A stretch of DNA of 64,000 bases from Siphonodentalium dalli (GCA_032622095.1 CP136065.1:35126732-35190731), one strand, 5' to 3'. Positions 1-11,738 are shown, counted from the stretch's first letter. The notes: a model not told the origin generated them from the letters alone. Made by a program: numbers and translations.

Positions 1-419
1 TTTCGGTACATTTCAACAATCGTTCTGCCTGTGGGACGATTTCCGGCTCGTATGGTATAGCAAAGGCGTCAATGACACATTTTGGGCCATCGGAATATCT
101 CACGGACAATTCAATCTGATTGAGCTCATCGAAAAACCCCTAAATACCAAATTTCAGTTCGATATCTTGAAACATGTAAGAGAAATCCATCGACATTGTT
201 TTCTATTCACGGTAAATTCTCTTTGCAATTTGGCGAACCCCTTGAGGAACAGAGTTTGATTGACGTATGTTCACGTTGTCTACACCAGAGTTCCTCCGTC
301 GTTTGGCGTCAAACCAAGTGTACGATGGACCAGGGCATGCCCGACTTGATAGGAATCGGCATTTATGCGATCAAATTCTGTTTCCTATGATCAGATCTGT
401 ACCTTGTATTCGTTGACCT

Positions 420-441
420 CTTAGAGAGTTTGAACTCTAAG
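420..441. other. 7-bp stem hairpin, present in every unit
   Basis: CTTAGAG (420-426) and CTCTAAG (435-441) are perfect reverse complements around an 8-nt loop, AGTTTGAA. It lies at the same unit offset in all units. There is no following T-run, so it is not called a terminator. No function is assigned. Confidence 0.6.
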
Positions 442-847
442 TCTCGCCCACAAAACACACAAATTTCCACCATCTATATTCAAATGGCCGTATCCCATAG
501 ACGTCTCAACGTGCGGAGCTGCATGTGCGATACGTCGTTTGGACATATACATCGTCGGCTACTCCGTGATGTACGTGTTGATAATTCAACTGTTAAAGGG
601 CAAATGGCAAACAAGTGGCAAAAGTTTGGTTGGTTTCCATTAATCATGATATTCGAATTAAACACACGTTTTGGAGAAAGAGCGAATTTGACAATGACGT
701 CGCCCTGATTCAACCCAGAAACGTCATTAGCACATGCTGTAATGAACGACCTTGATTGGCCTTGACCTTGCCCAATAATTTTGCCAAATGTCATTTTCGT
801 GGTCACCAATATCTGTGCTACATACTCGCATAAAATTCATCGGCATG

Positions 848-859
848 TGACATATGTCA
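848..859. other. 12-bp perfect palindrome TGACATATGTCA
   Basis: The palindrome lies about 22 bp upstream of the insertion-target palindrome and is seen in every unit. It could be a dimeric protein site, but nothing else supports a role. Confidence 0.5.
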
Positions 860-881
860 TTTTTTCAGAATTTTCTGGACA

Positions 882-939
882 AATTTGTTCATTTAAGGGA
901 GAATCACCCATGGGTGATTCCCCCTTAAACGGACAAATT
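882..939. repeat. Target palindrome, empty site in unit 1
   Basis: The centre is between 910 and 911. The inner 10 bp each side (GAATCACCCA / TGGGTGATTC) pair perfectly. Extending to 29 bp per arm gives 26 matches, with mismatches at arm positions 11, 20 and 22. All long units carry the insert exactly between the two halves. The same arms therefore behave as outer terminal inverted repeats in long units. Confidence 0.93.
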
Positions 940-974
940 GATGTCTCGTGTACAATTGTTCCATAAAAATATGA

Positions 975-1033
975 TTGTGCCACAAACAAGACCTATTGTG
1001 GCCTTCCATTTCACTGAGGAGCATGTGGCACAA
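975..1033. other. 10-bp inverted repeat TTGTGCCACA / TGTGGCACAA
   Basis: Perfect arms at 975-984 and 1024-1033 with a 39-nt spacer, repeated in every unit downstream of the insertion site. In RNA it would form a hairpin. Function unknown. Confidence 0.6.
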
Positions 1034-1310
1034 CGTTATGGTATAACAGTATTGTAATATATCAACACATGCCTTTAGTTACATGATCAAAACAACGAGA
1101 AAACACGAAAATCGCACTGTCTCATCGCCTAACTGCGAAATTTCATTTTATTCCTATTAAGTTATCTTACCTCTAATTGACAGAGAACGTGCAGTGTTAT
1201 GTTATTTCTTGGACTGTTTATCTATGAATATCATTTATGATGCACGTTTTTCGTGGTTTGATGTAAATATTGACTCTGAAACATCGAAAACCGCCTGTCT
1301 CGAGAAATAT

Positions 1311-1688
1311 CCACACCGCGACATTATTTACAATATAGGCTATCCCGGTTCCATTTTAACTAAGGTCAACAACCTACCATATGCATAAGAAAGTTTTGCC
1401 TTTTGACATTTTGTTTTGAAGATTTTGGACAATATAAAGAATCGAAACACATGAAAAATGAGACGAAAATAAGTGTACCCTCCAGCGCACCTTAATTAAT
1501 GTCCCACACCGCGATGCTATCAAAGGAACTATAAAATATGTCGGGAGACTACCAAAATTGCTCAAATAGTACACATGGGGTGAAGAATCGTGAATAAAAA
1601 CGAATGGACGCCTGACATAAACAGAAAATGAAAAAAAAATGAAGAAAATATAAAAATTGTCCACACCGCGACATGTCCACACCTCGAC
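1311..1688. repeat. CCACACCGCGAC motif cluster
   Basis: The motif occurs at 1311-1322, 1504-1514 (CCACACCGCGA), 1661-1672 and, as CCACACCTCGAC, at 1677-1688. The last two form a direct tandem of 16-mers, TGTCCACACCGCGACA then TGTCCACACCTCGACG, differing at two positions. All motifs are on the plus strand and recur in each unit. A sequence-specific binding site or the relic of a shorter repeat is possible. Confidence 0.65.
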
Positions 1689-1799
1689 GCAGAATAACGT
1701 TACAGCCAGCCACAGACACATTTCACGATTAGAATATTTGGGTGGTTCTGTTGTAAAAGAGTCAACACGATGTACATACACATATAGTTCCTATTGGAT

Positions 1800-1836
1800 G
1801 GGGGGGGGGGAATGAGTGAGTGAGTGGGGGGGGGGG
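1800..1836. repeat. Variable G-tract / TGAG minisatellite, unit 1 copy
   Basis: G11, then AATGAGTGAGTGAGT, then G11. The equivalent tract closes every unit. Its first G run is G7 to G14 and its second is G8 to G14 in most units (G18 interrupted by C in unit 18). It is the only hypervariable length element of the basic repeat. Homopolymer length is also prone to sequencing error. Confidence 0.9.
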
Positions 1837-1879
1837 TGTGCTCAGATATAGAAGCAGATGACAATTTGAAAATCAACTG

Positions 1880-3758
1880 TTTCGGTACATTTCAACAATC
1901 GTTCTGCCTGTGGGACGATTTCCGGCTCGTATGGTATAGCAAAGGCGTCAATGACACATTTTGGGCCATCGGAATATCTCACGGACAATTCAATCTGATT
2001 GAGCTCATCGAAAAACCCCTAAATACCAAATTTCAGTTCGATATCTTGAAACATGTAAGAGAAATCCATCGACATTGTTTTCTATTCACGGTAAATTCTC
2101 TTTGCAATTTGGCGAACCCCTTGAGGAACAGAGTTTGATTGACGTATGTTCACGTTGTCTACACCAGAGTTCCTCCGTCGTTTGGCGTCAAACCAAGTGT
2201 ACGATGGACCAGGGCATGCCCGACTTGATAGGAATCGGCATTTATGCGATCAAATTCTGTTTCCTATGATCAGATCTGTACCTTGTATTCGTTGACCTCT
2301 TAGAGAGTTTGAACTCTAAGTCTCGCCCACAAAACACACAAATTTCCACCATCTATATTCAAATGGCCGTATCCCATAGACGTCTCAACGTGCGGAGCTG
2401 CATGTGCGATACGTCGTTTGGACATATACATCGTCGGCTACTCCGTGATGTACGTGTTGATAATTCAACTGTTAAAGGGCAAATGGCAAACAAGTGGCAA
2501 AAGTTTGGTTGGTTTCCATTAATCATGATATTCGAATTAAACACACGTTTTGGAGAAAGAGCGAATTTGACAATGACGTCGCCCTGATTCAACCCAGAAA
2601 CGTCATTAGCACATGCTGTAATGAACGACCTTGATTGGCCTTGACCTTGCCCAATAATTTTGCCAAATGTCATTTTCGTGGTCACCAATATCTGTGCTAC
2701 ATACTCGCATAAAATTCATCGGCATGTGACATATGTCATTTTTTCAGAATTTTCTGGACAAATTTGTTCATTTAAGGGAGAATCACCCATGGGTGATTCC
2801 CCCTTAAACGGACAAATTGATGTCTCGTGTACAATTGTTCCATAAAAATATGATTGTGCCACAAACAAGACCTATTGTGGCCTTCCATTTCACTGAGGAG
2901 CATGTGGCACAACGTTATGGTATAACAGTATTGTAATATATCAACACATGCCTTTAGTTACATGATCAAAACAACGAGAAAACACGAAAATCGCACTGTC
3001 TCATCGCCTAACTGCGAAATTTCATTTTATTCCTATTAAGTTATCTTACCTCTAATTGACAGAGAACGTGCAGTGTTATGTTATTTCTTGGACTGTTTAT
3101 CTATGAATATCATTTATGATGCACGTTTTTCGTGGTTTGATGTAAATATTGACTCTGAAACATCGAAAACCGCCTGTCTCGAGAAATATCCACACCGCGA
3201 CATTATTTACAATATAGGCTATCCCGGTTCCATTTTAACTAAGGTCAACAACCTACCATATGCATAAGAAAGTTTTGCCTTTTGACATTTTGTTTTGAAG
3301 ATTTTGGACAATATAAAGAATCGAAACACATGAAAAATGAGACGAAAATAAGTGTACCCTCCAGCGCACCTTAATTAATGTCCACACCGCGATGCTATCA
3401 AAGGAACTATAAAATATGTCGGGAGACTACCAAAATTGCTCAAATAGTACACATGGGGTGAAGAATCGTGAATAAAAACGAATGGACGCCTGACATAAAC
3501 AGAAAATGAAAAAAAAATGAAGAAAATATAAAAATTGTCCACACCGCGACATGTCCACACCTCGACGCAGAATAACGTTACAGCCAGCCACAGACACATT
3601 TCACGATTAGAATATTTGGGTGGTTCTGTTGTAAAAGAGTCAACACGATGTACATACACATATAGTTCCTATTGGATGGGGGGGGGAATGAGTGAGTGAG
3701 TGGGGGGGGGGGGGGTGTGCTCAGATATAGAAGCAGATGACAATTTGAAAATCAACTG
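1880..3758. repeat. Tandem repeat unit 2, short form (1879 bp)
   Basis: Near-identical to unit 1 at an offset of 1879. Core length is 1856 bp plus G9 and G14 tracts. It serves as the reference short unit, since no private substitution was noticed. It holds an intact empty insertion site (2761-2818). Confidence 0.97.
2761..2818. repeat. Target palindrome, empty site in unit 2
   Basis: Same sequence as in unit 1, centre between 2789 and 2790, uninterrupted. Confidence 0.93.
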
Positions 3759-5637
3759 TTTCGGTACATTTCAACAATCGTTCTGCCTGTGGGACGATTT
3801 CCGGCTCGTATGGTATAGCAAAGGCGTCAATGACACATTTTGGGCCATCGGAATATCTCACGGACAATTCAATCTGATTGAGCTCATCGAAAACCCCCTA
3901 AATACCAAATTTCAGTTCGATATCTTGAAACATGTAAGAGAAATCCATCGACATTGTTTTCTATTCACGGTAAATTCTCTTTGCAATTTGGCGAACCCCT
4001 TGAGGAACAGAGTTTGATTGACGTATGTTCACGTTGTCTACACCAGAGTTCCTCCGTCGTTTGGCGTCAAACCAAGTGTACGATGGACCAGGGCATGCCC
4101 GACTTGATAGGAATCGGCATTTATGCGATCAAATTCTGTTTCCTATGATCAGATCTGTACCTTGTATTCGTTGACCTCTTAGAGAGTTTGAACTCTAAGT
4201 CTCGCCCACAAAACACACAAATTTCCACCATCTATATTCAAATGGCCGTATCCCATAGACGTCTCAACGTGCGGAGCTGCATGTGCGATACGTCGTTTGG
4301 ACATATACATCGTCGGCTACTCCGTGATGTACGTGTTGATAATTCAACTGTTAAAGGGCAAATGGCAAACAAGTGGCAAAAGTTTGGTTGGTTTCCATTA
4401 ATCATGATATTCGAATTAAACACACGTTTTGGAGAAAGAGCGAATTTGACAATGACGTCGCCCTGATTCAACCCAGAAACGTCATTAGCACATGCTGTAA
4501 TGAACGACCTTGATTGGCCTTGACCTTGCCCAATAATTTTGCCAAATGTCATTTTCGTGGTCACCAATATATGTGCTACATACTCGCATAAAATTCATCG
4601 GCATGTGACATATGTCATTTTTTCAGAATTTTCTGGACAAATTTGTTCATTTAAGGGAGAATCACCCATGGGTGATTCCCCCTTAAACGGACAAATTGAT
4701 GTCTCGTGTACAATTGTTCCATAAAAATATGATTGTGCCACAAACAAGACCTATTGTGGCCTTCCATTTCACTGAGGAGCATGTGGCACAACGTTATGGT
4801 ATAACAGTATTGTAATATATCAACACATGCCTTTAGTTACATGATCAAAACAACGAGAAAACACGAAAATCGCACTGTCTCATCGCCTAACTGCGAAATT
4901 TCATTTTATTCCTATTAAGTTATCTTACCTCTAATTGACAGAGAACGTGCAGTGTTATGTTATTTCTTGGACTGTTTATCTATGAATATCATTTATGATG
5001 CACGTTTTTCGTGGTTTGATGTAAATATTGACTCTGAAACATCGAAAACCGCCTGTCTCGAGAAATATCCACACCGCGACATTATTTACAATATAGGCTA
5101 TCCCGGTTCCATTTTAACTAAGGTCAACAACCTACCATATGCATAAGAAAGTTTTGCCTTTTGACATTTTGTTTTGAAGATTTTGGACAATATAAAGAAT
5201 CGAAACACATGAAAAATGAGACGAAAATAAGTGTACCCTCCAGCGCACCTTAATTAATGTCCACACCGCGATGCTATCAAAGGAACTATAAAATATGTCG
5301 GGAGACTACCAAAATTGCTCAAATAGTACACATGGGGTGAAGAATCGTGAATAAAAACGAATGGACGCCTGACATAAACAGAAAATGAAAAAAAAATGAA
5401 GAAAATATAAAAATTGTCCACACCGCGACATGTCCACACCTCGACGCAGAATAACGTTACAGCCAGCCACAGACACATTTCACGATTAGAATATTTGGGT
5501 GGTTCTGTTGTAAAAGAGTCAACACGATGTACATACACATATAGTTCCTATTGGATGGGGGGGGGGAATGAGTGAGTGAGTGGGGGGGGGGGGGTGTGCT
5601 CAGATATAGAAGCAGATGACAATTTGAAAATCAACTG
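3759..5637. repeat. Tandem repeat unit 3, short form (1879 bp)
   Basis: Core 1856 bp plus G10-13 tracts (G10 and G13). Private substitutions are A to C at 3894 and C to A at 4571. The first would change Lys to Asn in the longest plus-strand frame, which argues that the frame is not constrained. Empty site at 4640-4697. Confidence 0.97.
4640..4697. repeat. Target palindrome, empty site in unit 3
   Basis: Same sequence as in unit 1, centre between 4668 and 4669, uninterrupted. Confidence 0.93.
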
Positions 5638-7510
5638 TTTCGGTACATTTCAACAATCGTTCTGCCTGTGGGACGATTTCCGGCTCGTATGGTATAGCAA
5701 AGGCGTCAATGACACATTTTGGGCCATCGGAATATCTCACGGACAATTCAATCTGATTGAGCTCATCGAAAAACCCCTAAATACCAAATTTCAGTTCGAT
5801 ATCTTGAAACATGTAAGAGAAATCCATCGACATTGTTTTCTATTCACGGTAAATTCTCTTTGCAATTTGGCGAACCCCTTGAGGAACAGAGTTTGATTGA
5901 CGTATGTTCACGTTGTCTACACCAGAGTTCCTCCGTCGTTTGGCGTCAAACCAAGTGTACGATGGACCAGGGCATGCCCGACTTGATAGGAATCGGCATT
6001 TATGCGATCAAATTCTGTTTCCTATGATCAGATCTGTACCTTGTATTCGTTGACCTCTTAGAGAGTTTGAACTCTAAGTCTCGCCCACAAAACACACAAA
6101 TTTCCACCATCTATATTCAAATGGCCGTATCCCATAGACGTCTCAACGTGCGGAGCTGCATGTGCGATACGTCGTTTGGACATATACATCGTCGGCTACT
6201 CCGTGATGTACGTGTTGATAATTCAACTGTTAAAGGGCAAATGGCAAACAAGTGGCAAAAGTTTGGTTGGTTTCCATTAATCATGATATTCGAATTAAAC
6301 ACACGTTTTGGAGAAAGAGCGAATTTGACAATGACGTCGCCCTGATTCAACCCAGAAACGTCATTAGCACATGCTGTAATGAACGACCTTGATTGGCCTT
6401 GACCTTGCCCAATAATTTTGCCAAATGTCATTTTCGTGGTCACCAATATCTGTGCTACATACTCGCATAAAATTCATCGGCATGTGACATATGTCATTTT
6501 TTCAGAATTTTCTGGACAAATTTGTTCATTTAAGGGAGAATCACCCATGGGTGATTCCCCCTTAAACGGACAAATTGATGTCTCGTGTACAATTGTTCCA
6601 TAAAAATATGATTGTGCCACAAACAAGACCTATTGTGGCCTTCCATTTCACTGAGGAGCATGTGGCACAACGTTATGGTATAACAGTATTGTAATATATC
6701 AACACATGCCTTTAGTTACATGATCAAAACAACGAGAAAACACGAAAATCGCACTGTCTCATCGCCTAACTGCGAAATTTCATTTTATTCCTATTAAGTT
6801 ATCTTACCTCTAATTGACAGAGAACGTGCAGTGTTATGTTATTTCTTGGACTGTTTATCTATGAATATCATTTATGATGCACGTTTTTCGTGGTTTGATG
6901 TAAATATTGACTCTGAAACATCGAAAACCGCCTGTCTCGAGAAATATCCACACCGCGACATTATTTACAATATAGGCTATCCCGGTTCCATTTTAACTAA
7001 GGTCAACAACCTACCATATGCATAAGAAAGTTTTGCCTTTTGACATTTTGTTTTGAAGATTTTGGACAATATAAAGAATCGAAACACATGAAAAATGAGA
7101 CGAAAATAAGTGTACCCTCCAGCGCACCTTAATTAATGTCCACACCGCGATGCTATCAAAGGAACTATAAAATATGTCGGGAGACTACCAAAATTGCTCA
7201 AATAGTACACATGGGGTGAAGAATCGTGAATAAAAACGAATGGACGCCTGACATAAACAGAAAATGAAAAAAAAATGAAGAAAATATAAAAATTGTCCAC
7301 ACCGCGACATGTCCACACCTCGACGCAGAATAACGTTACAGCCAGCCACAGACACATTTCACGATTAGAATATTTGGGTGGTTCTGTTGTAAAAGAGTCA
7401 ACACGATGTACATACACATATAGTTCCTATTGGATGGGGGGGGGAATGAGTGAGTGAGTGGGGGGGGTGTGCTCAGATATAGAAGCAGATGACAATTTGA
7501 AAATCAACTG
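5638..7510. repeat. Tandem repeat unit 4, short form (1873 bp), last without insert
   Basis: Core 1856 bp plus short G tracts (G9 and G8). It still has the short-form alleles at the two diagnostic sites and the empty palindrome at 6519-6576. The next unit is long form, so the junction of units 4 and 5 is the only format change in the window. Confidence 0.97.
6519..6576. repeat. Target palindrome, empty site in unit 4
   Basis: Last uninterrupted copy in the window, centre between 6547 and 6548. The equivalent point in the next unit (8420/8421) is occupied. Confidence 0.93.
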
Positions 7511-10500
7511 TTTCGGTACATTTCAACAATCGTTCTGCCTGTGGGACGATTTCCGGCTCGTATGGTATAGCAAAGGCGTCAATGACACATTTTGGGCCAT
7601 CGGAATATCTCACGGACAATTCAATCTGATTGAGCTCATCGAAAAACCCCTAAATACCAAATTCCAGTTCGATATCTTGAAACATGTAAGAGAAATCCAT
7701 CGACATTGTTTTCTATTCACGGTAAATTCTCTTTGCAATTTGGCGAACCCCTTGAGGAACAGAGTTTGATTGACGTATGTTCACGTTGTCTACACCAGAG
7801 TTCCTCCGTCGTTTGGCGTCAAACCAAGTGTACGATGGACCAGGGCATGCCCGACTTGATAGGAATCGGCATTTATGCGATCAAATTCTGTTTCCTATGA
7901 TCAGATCTGTACCTTGTATTCGTTGACCTCTTAGAGAGTTTGAACTCTAAGTCTCGCCCACAAAACACACAAATTTCCACCATCTATATTCAAATGGCCG
8001 TATCCCATAGACGTCTCAACGTGCGGAGCTGCATGTGCGATACGTCGTTTGGACATATACATCGTCGGCTACTCCGTGATGTACGTGTTGATAATTCAAC
8101 TGTTAAAGGGCAAATGGCAAACAAGTGGCAAAAGTTTGGTTGGTTTCCATTAATCATGATATTCGAATTAAACACACGTTTTGGAGAAAGAGCGAATTTG
8201 ACAATGACGTCGCCCTGATTCAACCCAGAAACGTCATTAGCACATGCTGTAATGAACGACCTTGATTGGCCTTGACCTTGCCCAATAATTTGGCCAAATG
8301 TCATTTTCGTGGTCACCAATATCTGTGCTACATACTCGCATAAAATTCATCGGCATGTGACATATGTCATTTTTTCAGAATTTTCTGGACGAATTTGTTC
8401 ATTTAAGGGAGAATCACCCATATATATGCGAGCATCGCATATAAAAGAGAATACCTTGACCTTGTAAGCCAGTGCATTCTCTTAAATATGCGAGACTCGC
8501 ATATTTTAGAGACCACTGGCACAGGATCTTTATTGCTGCACCAGCCATGAATTCAGCCTGTGACGCCATGACACATTCTTGTTAAAGAGCCCACCGTCCA
8601 AACTATGATATTTCAGAGTGATTAATTGTTGTGTTTCAACACTTACCATTTTCAAGATTGTCGTGTGCAATCTTGCTCATTAGCACTTTTAGTAGAAAAA
8701 ATATGATCAGACACGATTTCCCAAGGGATTTTGCAGTATTGTTAAATAATCACACATAAATCTTTCACACCACTTTTGAACAGTTATCGAGTTTCTCTTA
8801 AGCGTCGGCGATAAGTCGACATTTAAACATTATTTCATTGCACGGTACACCGGTCGTTATAAAATGGCTCACCCCAATGCCCGTGACCACTTGTTCTAGC
8901 CTTGAAATTGTGCGTCTGTCCCCAGATGGTGAATGTAGTGATGCTACCCCCGCTTAGCGGGCTAGCATCACCAAATTCACCCTCTGGGGACCTCATTCTG
9001 CTTGCACCCCAGCAGAATGAGGTTCCCAGATGGTGAATTTGGTGATGCTAGCCCGCTATGCGGGGTAGCATCACTAAATTCACCCCCCCCCGGGACCTCA
9101 TTCTGCAAATGCCAGACAAAGTGTTGTTTTTTCGACAAAATTTTAGTCACTTTATTAATTCCAACCCCGGTGGACTTCCCTCTTTTGTCGTGACCCTGCA
9201 AGTTAAGCAACAAGTACAAGCCTTGAAATAGTGTGTCGGTCATTTGCAGAATGAGGTTCCCAGGGGGTGAATTTAGTTATGCATAGCGGGCTAGCATCAC
9301 CAAATTCACACTCTGTGAACCTCATTCTGCTGAGGTGTAAGCAGAATGAGGTCCCCAGAGGGTGAATTTGGTGTTGCTAGCCCGCAATGCGGGGGTAGCA
9401 TAACTAAATTCACCTTCTGGGGGACAGACGCACTATTTCAAGGCTAGAACAAGTAGTCACGGGCATTTTATAACGACCGTTGCCTTTGAAATAATGTTTA
9501 ATTGTCGATTTATCGCCGACGCTTAAGAGAAACTCGATAACTGTTCAAAAGTGGTGTGAAAGATTTATGTGTGATTATTTAACAATACTGCAAAATCCCT
9601 TGGGAAATCGTGTCTGATCATATTTTTTCTACTAACAGTTGCTTAACTTGCAGCGTCACGGCAAGAGGGAAGTCGCCCCCCATCTCGTCCATCGGGGTTG
9701 GAATTAATAAAGTGACTGAAATTTTGGCGAAAAACACTTTGCCAATACATTCTCTTATATATGGGTGATTCCCCCTTAAACGGACAAATTGATGTCTCGT
9801 GTACAATTGTTCCATAAAAATATGATTGTGCCACAAACAAGACCTATTGTGGCCTTCCATTTCACTGAGGAGCATGTGGCACAACGTTATGGTATAACAG
9901 TATTGTAATATATCAACACATGCCTTTAGTTACATGATCAAAACAACGAGAAAACACGAAAATCGCACTGTCTCATCGCCTAACTGCGAAATTTCATTTT
10001 ATTCCTATTAAGTTATCTTACCTCTAATTGACAGAGAACGTGCAGTGTTATGTTATTTCTTGGACTGTTTATATATGAATATCATTTATGATGCACGTTT
10101 TTCGTGGTTTGATGTAAATATTGACTCTGAAACATCGAAAACCGCCTGTCTCGAGAAATATCCACACCGCGACATTATTTACAATATAGGCTATCCCGGT
10201 TCCATTTTAACTAAGGTCAACAACCTACCATATGCATAAGAAAGTTTTGCCTTTTGACATTTTGTTTTGAAGATTTTGGACAATATAAAGAATCGAAACA
10301 CATGAAAAATGAGACGAAAATAAGTGTACCCTCCAGCGCACCTTAATTAATGTCCACACCGCGATGCCATCAAAGGAACTATAAAATATGTCGGGAGACT
10401 ACCAAAATTGCTCAAATAGTACACATGGGGTGAAGAATCGTGAATAAAAACGAATGGACGCCTGACATAAACAGAAAATGAAAAAAAAATGAAGAAAATA

Positions 10501-10728
10501 TAAAAATTGTCCACACCGCGACATGTCCACACCTCGACGCAGAATAACGTTACAGCCAGCCACAGACACATTTCACGATTAGAATATTTGGGTGGTTCTG
10601 TTGTAAAAGAGTCAACACGATGTACATACACATATAGTTCCTATTGGATGGGGGGGGGGAATGAGTGAGTGAGTGGGGGGGGGGGTGTGCTCAGATATAG
10701 AAGCAGATGACAATTTGAAAATCAACTG
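7511..10728. repeat. Tandem repeat unit 5, first long form (3218 bp)
   Basis: Core 1856 bp (G10 and G11 tracts removed) plus a 1341-bp insert at 8421-9761. It is the most divergent long unit and borders the short-unit block. Private changes include TTCCAGTTC near 7662 and GATGCCATC near 10365, and several within the insert. It shares ATATATGAAT near 10073 with units 8 and 12 only. It has the long-form alleles TTTGGCC and GGACGAAT. Confidence 0.97.
8421..9761 (+). mobile_element. Insert copy in unit 5 (1341 bp), foldback/MITE-like
   Basis: Inserted between GAATCACCCA and TGGGTGATTC. Both ends are TATATA, and the junctions can be read as a 2-bp AT duplication or as no duplication. This copy is the most divergent: it lacks 19 bp between CACTTA and CCATTTT near 8650, reads GAATGTAGTG near 8931 and GCTTAGCGGG near 8952, and has CCATCGGGG near 9690. 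Its left-arm TCGAGTTTCTC near 8808 matches the right arm perfectly, whereas other copies have TCGATTCTCTC. H2 C tract is C9. No transposase frame is seen, so any mobility would be in trans. Confidence 0.72.
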
Positions 10729-11641
10729 TTTCGGTACATTTCAACAATCGTTCTGCCTGTGGGACGATTTCCGGCTCGTATGGTATAGCAAAGGCGTCAA
10801 TGACACATTTTGGGCCATCGGAATATCTCACGGACAATTCAATCTGATTGAGCTCATCGAAAAACCCCTAAATACCAAATTTCAGTTCGATATCTTGAAA
10901 CATGTAAGAGAAATCCATCGACATTGTTTTCTATTCACGGTAAATTCTCTTTGCAATTTGGCGAACCCCTTGAGGAACAGAGTTTGATTGACGTATGTTC
11001 ACGTTGTCTACACCAGAGTTCCTCCGTCGTTTGGCGTCAAACCAAGTGTACGATGGACCAGGGCATGCCCGACTTGATAGGAATCGGCATTTATGCGATC
11101 AAATTCTGTTTCCTATGATCAGATCTGTACCTTGTATTCGTTGACCTCTTAGAGAGTTTGAACTCTAAGTCTCGCCCACAAAACACACAAATTTCCACCA
11201 TCTATATTCAAATGGCCGTATCCCATAGACGTCTCAACGTGCGGAGCTGCATGTGCGATACGTCGTTTGGACATATACATCGTCGGCTACTCCGTGATGT
11301 ACGTGTTGATAATTCAACTGTTAAAGGGCAAATGGCAAACAAGTGGCAAAAGTTTGGTTGGTTTCCATTAATCATGATATTCGAATTAAACACACGTTTT
11401 GGAGAAAGAGCGAATTTGACAATGACGTCGCCCTGATTCAACCCAGAAACGTCATTAGCACATGCTGTAATGAACGACCTTGATTGGCCTTGACCTTGCC
11501 CAATAATTTGGCCAAATGTCATTTTCGTGGTCACCAATATCTGTGCTACATACTCGCATAAAATTCATCGGCATGTGACATATGTCATTTTTTCAGAATT
11601 TTCTGGACGAATTTGTTCATTTAAGGGAGAATCACCCATAT

Positions 11642-11660
11642 ATATGCGAGCATCGCATAT
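11642..11660. other. Left-end hairpin 1 of the insert
   Basis: ATATGCGA-GCA-TCGCATAT, an 8-bp perfect stem with a 3-nt loop. It interrupts what would otherwise be the left TIR (TATATA ... AGAGAAT, contiguous at the right end). In units 17, 18 and 20 it reads GCGAGCATTGCATAT, turning one pair into a G-T mismatch. Confidence 0.75.
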
Positions 11661-11685
11661 AAAAGAGAATACCTTGACCTTGTAA

Positions 11686-11738
11686 GCCAGTGCATTCTCT
11701 TAAATATGCGAGACTCGCATATTTTAGAGACCACTGGC
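11686..11738. other. Left-end hairpin 2 of the insert
   Basis: Nested stem: outer GCCAGTG (11686-11692) with CACTGGC (11732-11738), and an inner stem centred on AAATATGCGAG-A-CTCGCATATTT. It shares ATATGCGAG/CGCATAT with hairpin 1, so the two may be duplicates. Unit 7 has CACGGGC, breaking one outer pair. Confidence 0.75.

Larger units (their letters stand above)
1..1879. repeat. Tandem repeat unit 1, short form (1879 bp)
   Basis: First of four insert-free units; phase is arbitrary because the window opens inside the array. Contents in order: a 7-bp stem hairpin (420-441), a 12-bp palindrome (848-859), the insertion-target palindrome (882-939), a 10-bp inverted repeat (975-1033), a CCACACCGCGAC motif cluster (1311-1688) and a G/TGAG tract (1800-1836). 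No gene is recognised. Without its two G tracts (G11 and G11) the unit is 1857 bp, one more than the array norm of 1856, because it reads TCCCACACC at 1502-1510 where others read TCCACACC. It carries the short-form alleles TTTTGCC (near 780) and GGACAAAT (near 881). Confidence 0.97.

Noticed and set aside
480-809. 109-codon minus-strand ORF present in every unit
   Set aside because: It opens at TTG. The variants seen among copies (Lys/Gln at residue 10, Gln/Lys at residue 18) are both amino-acid changing with no silent change noticed. Its persistence follows from copy identity. No family recognised.
1194-1388. 64-codon plus-strand ORF
   Set aside because: It opens at GTG; the first ATG leaves about 54 codons. 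The Ser/Tyr variant among copies is non-silent. No family or expression signal.
1434-1600. TATAAA and AATAAA strings as promoter or poly(A) sites
   Set aside because: Isolated hexamers are expected by chance in AT-rich sequence. No transcript evidence or associated gene is visible.
1824-2138. 103-117 codon plus-strand ORF spanning the unit junction
   Set aside because: It usually opens at a GTG in or beside the variable G tract and has no internal ATG. Copy variants include Lys/Asn, Thr/Ala, Gly/Arg, Lys/Glu and Leu/Phe against one silent change, which argues against purifying selection. A spliced exon ending at CAT|GTAAGA near 176 was considered, but no partner exon is recognisable.
8421-9761. 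Helitron
   Set aside because: Insertion between A and T fits, but the ends are TATATA...TATATA instead of TC...CTRR and there is no 3' hairpin followed by CTRR. A Helentron-type variant cannot be excluded.
8421-9761. LTR retroelement or LINE/SINE
   Set aside because: There are no direct terminal repeats, no poly-A or simple 3' tail, no pol III box recognised and no long target duplication.
9643-9840. 65-73 codon minus-strand ORFs at the right end of the insert
   Set aside because: They run across TIR and host-repeat sequence and B', change frame with small indels and resemble no transposase. They are also far too short for one.
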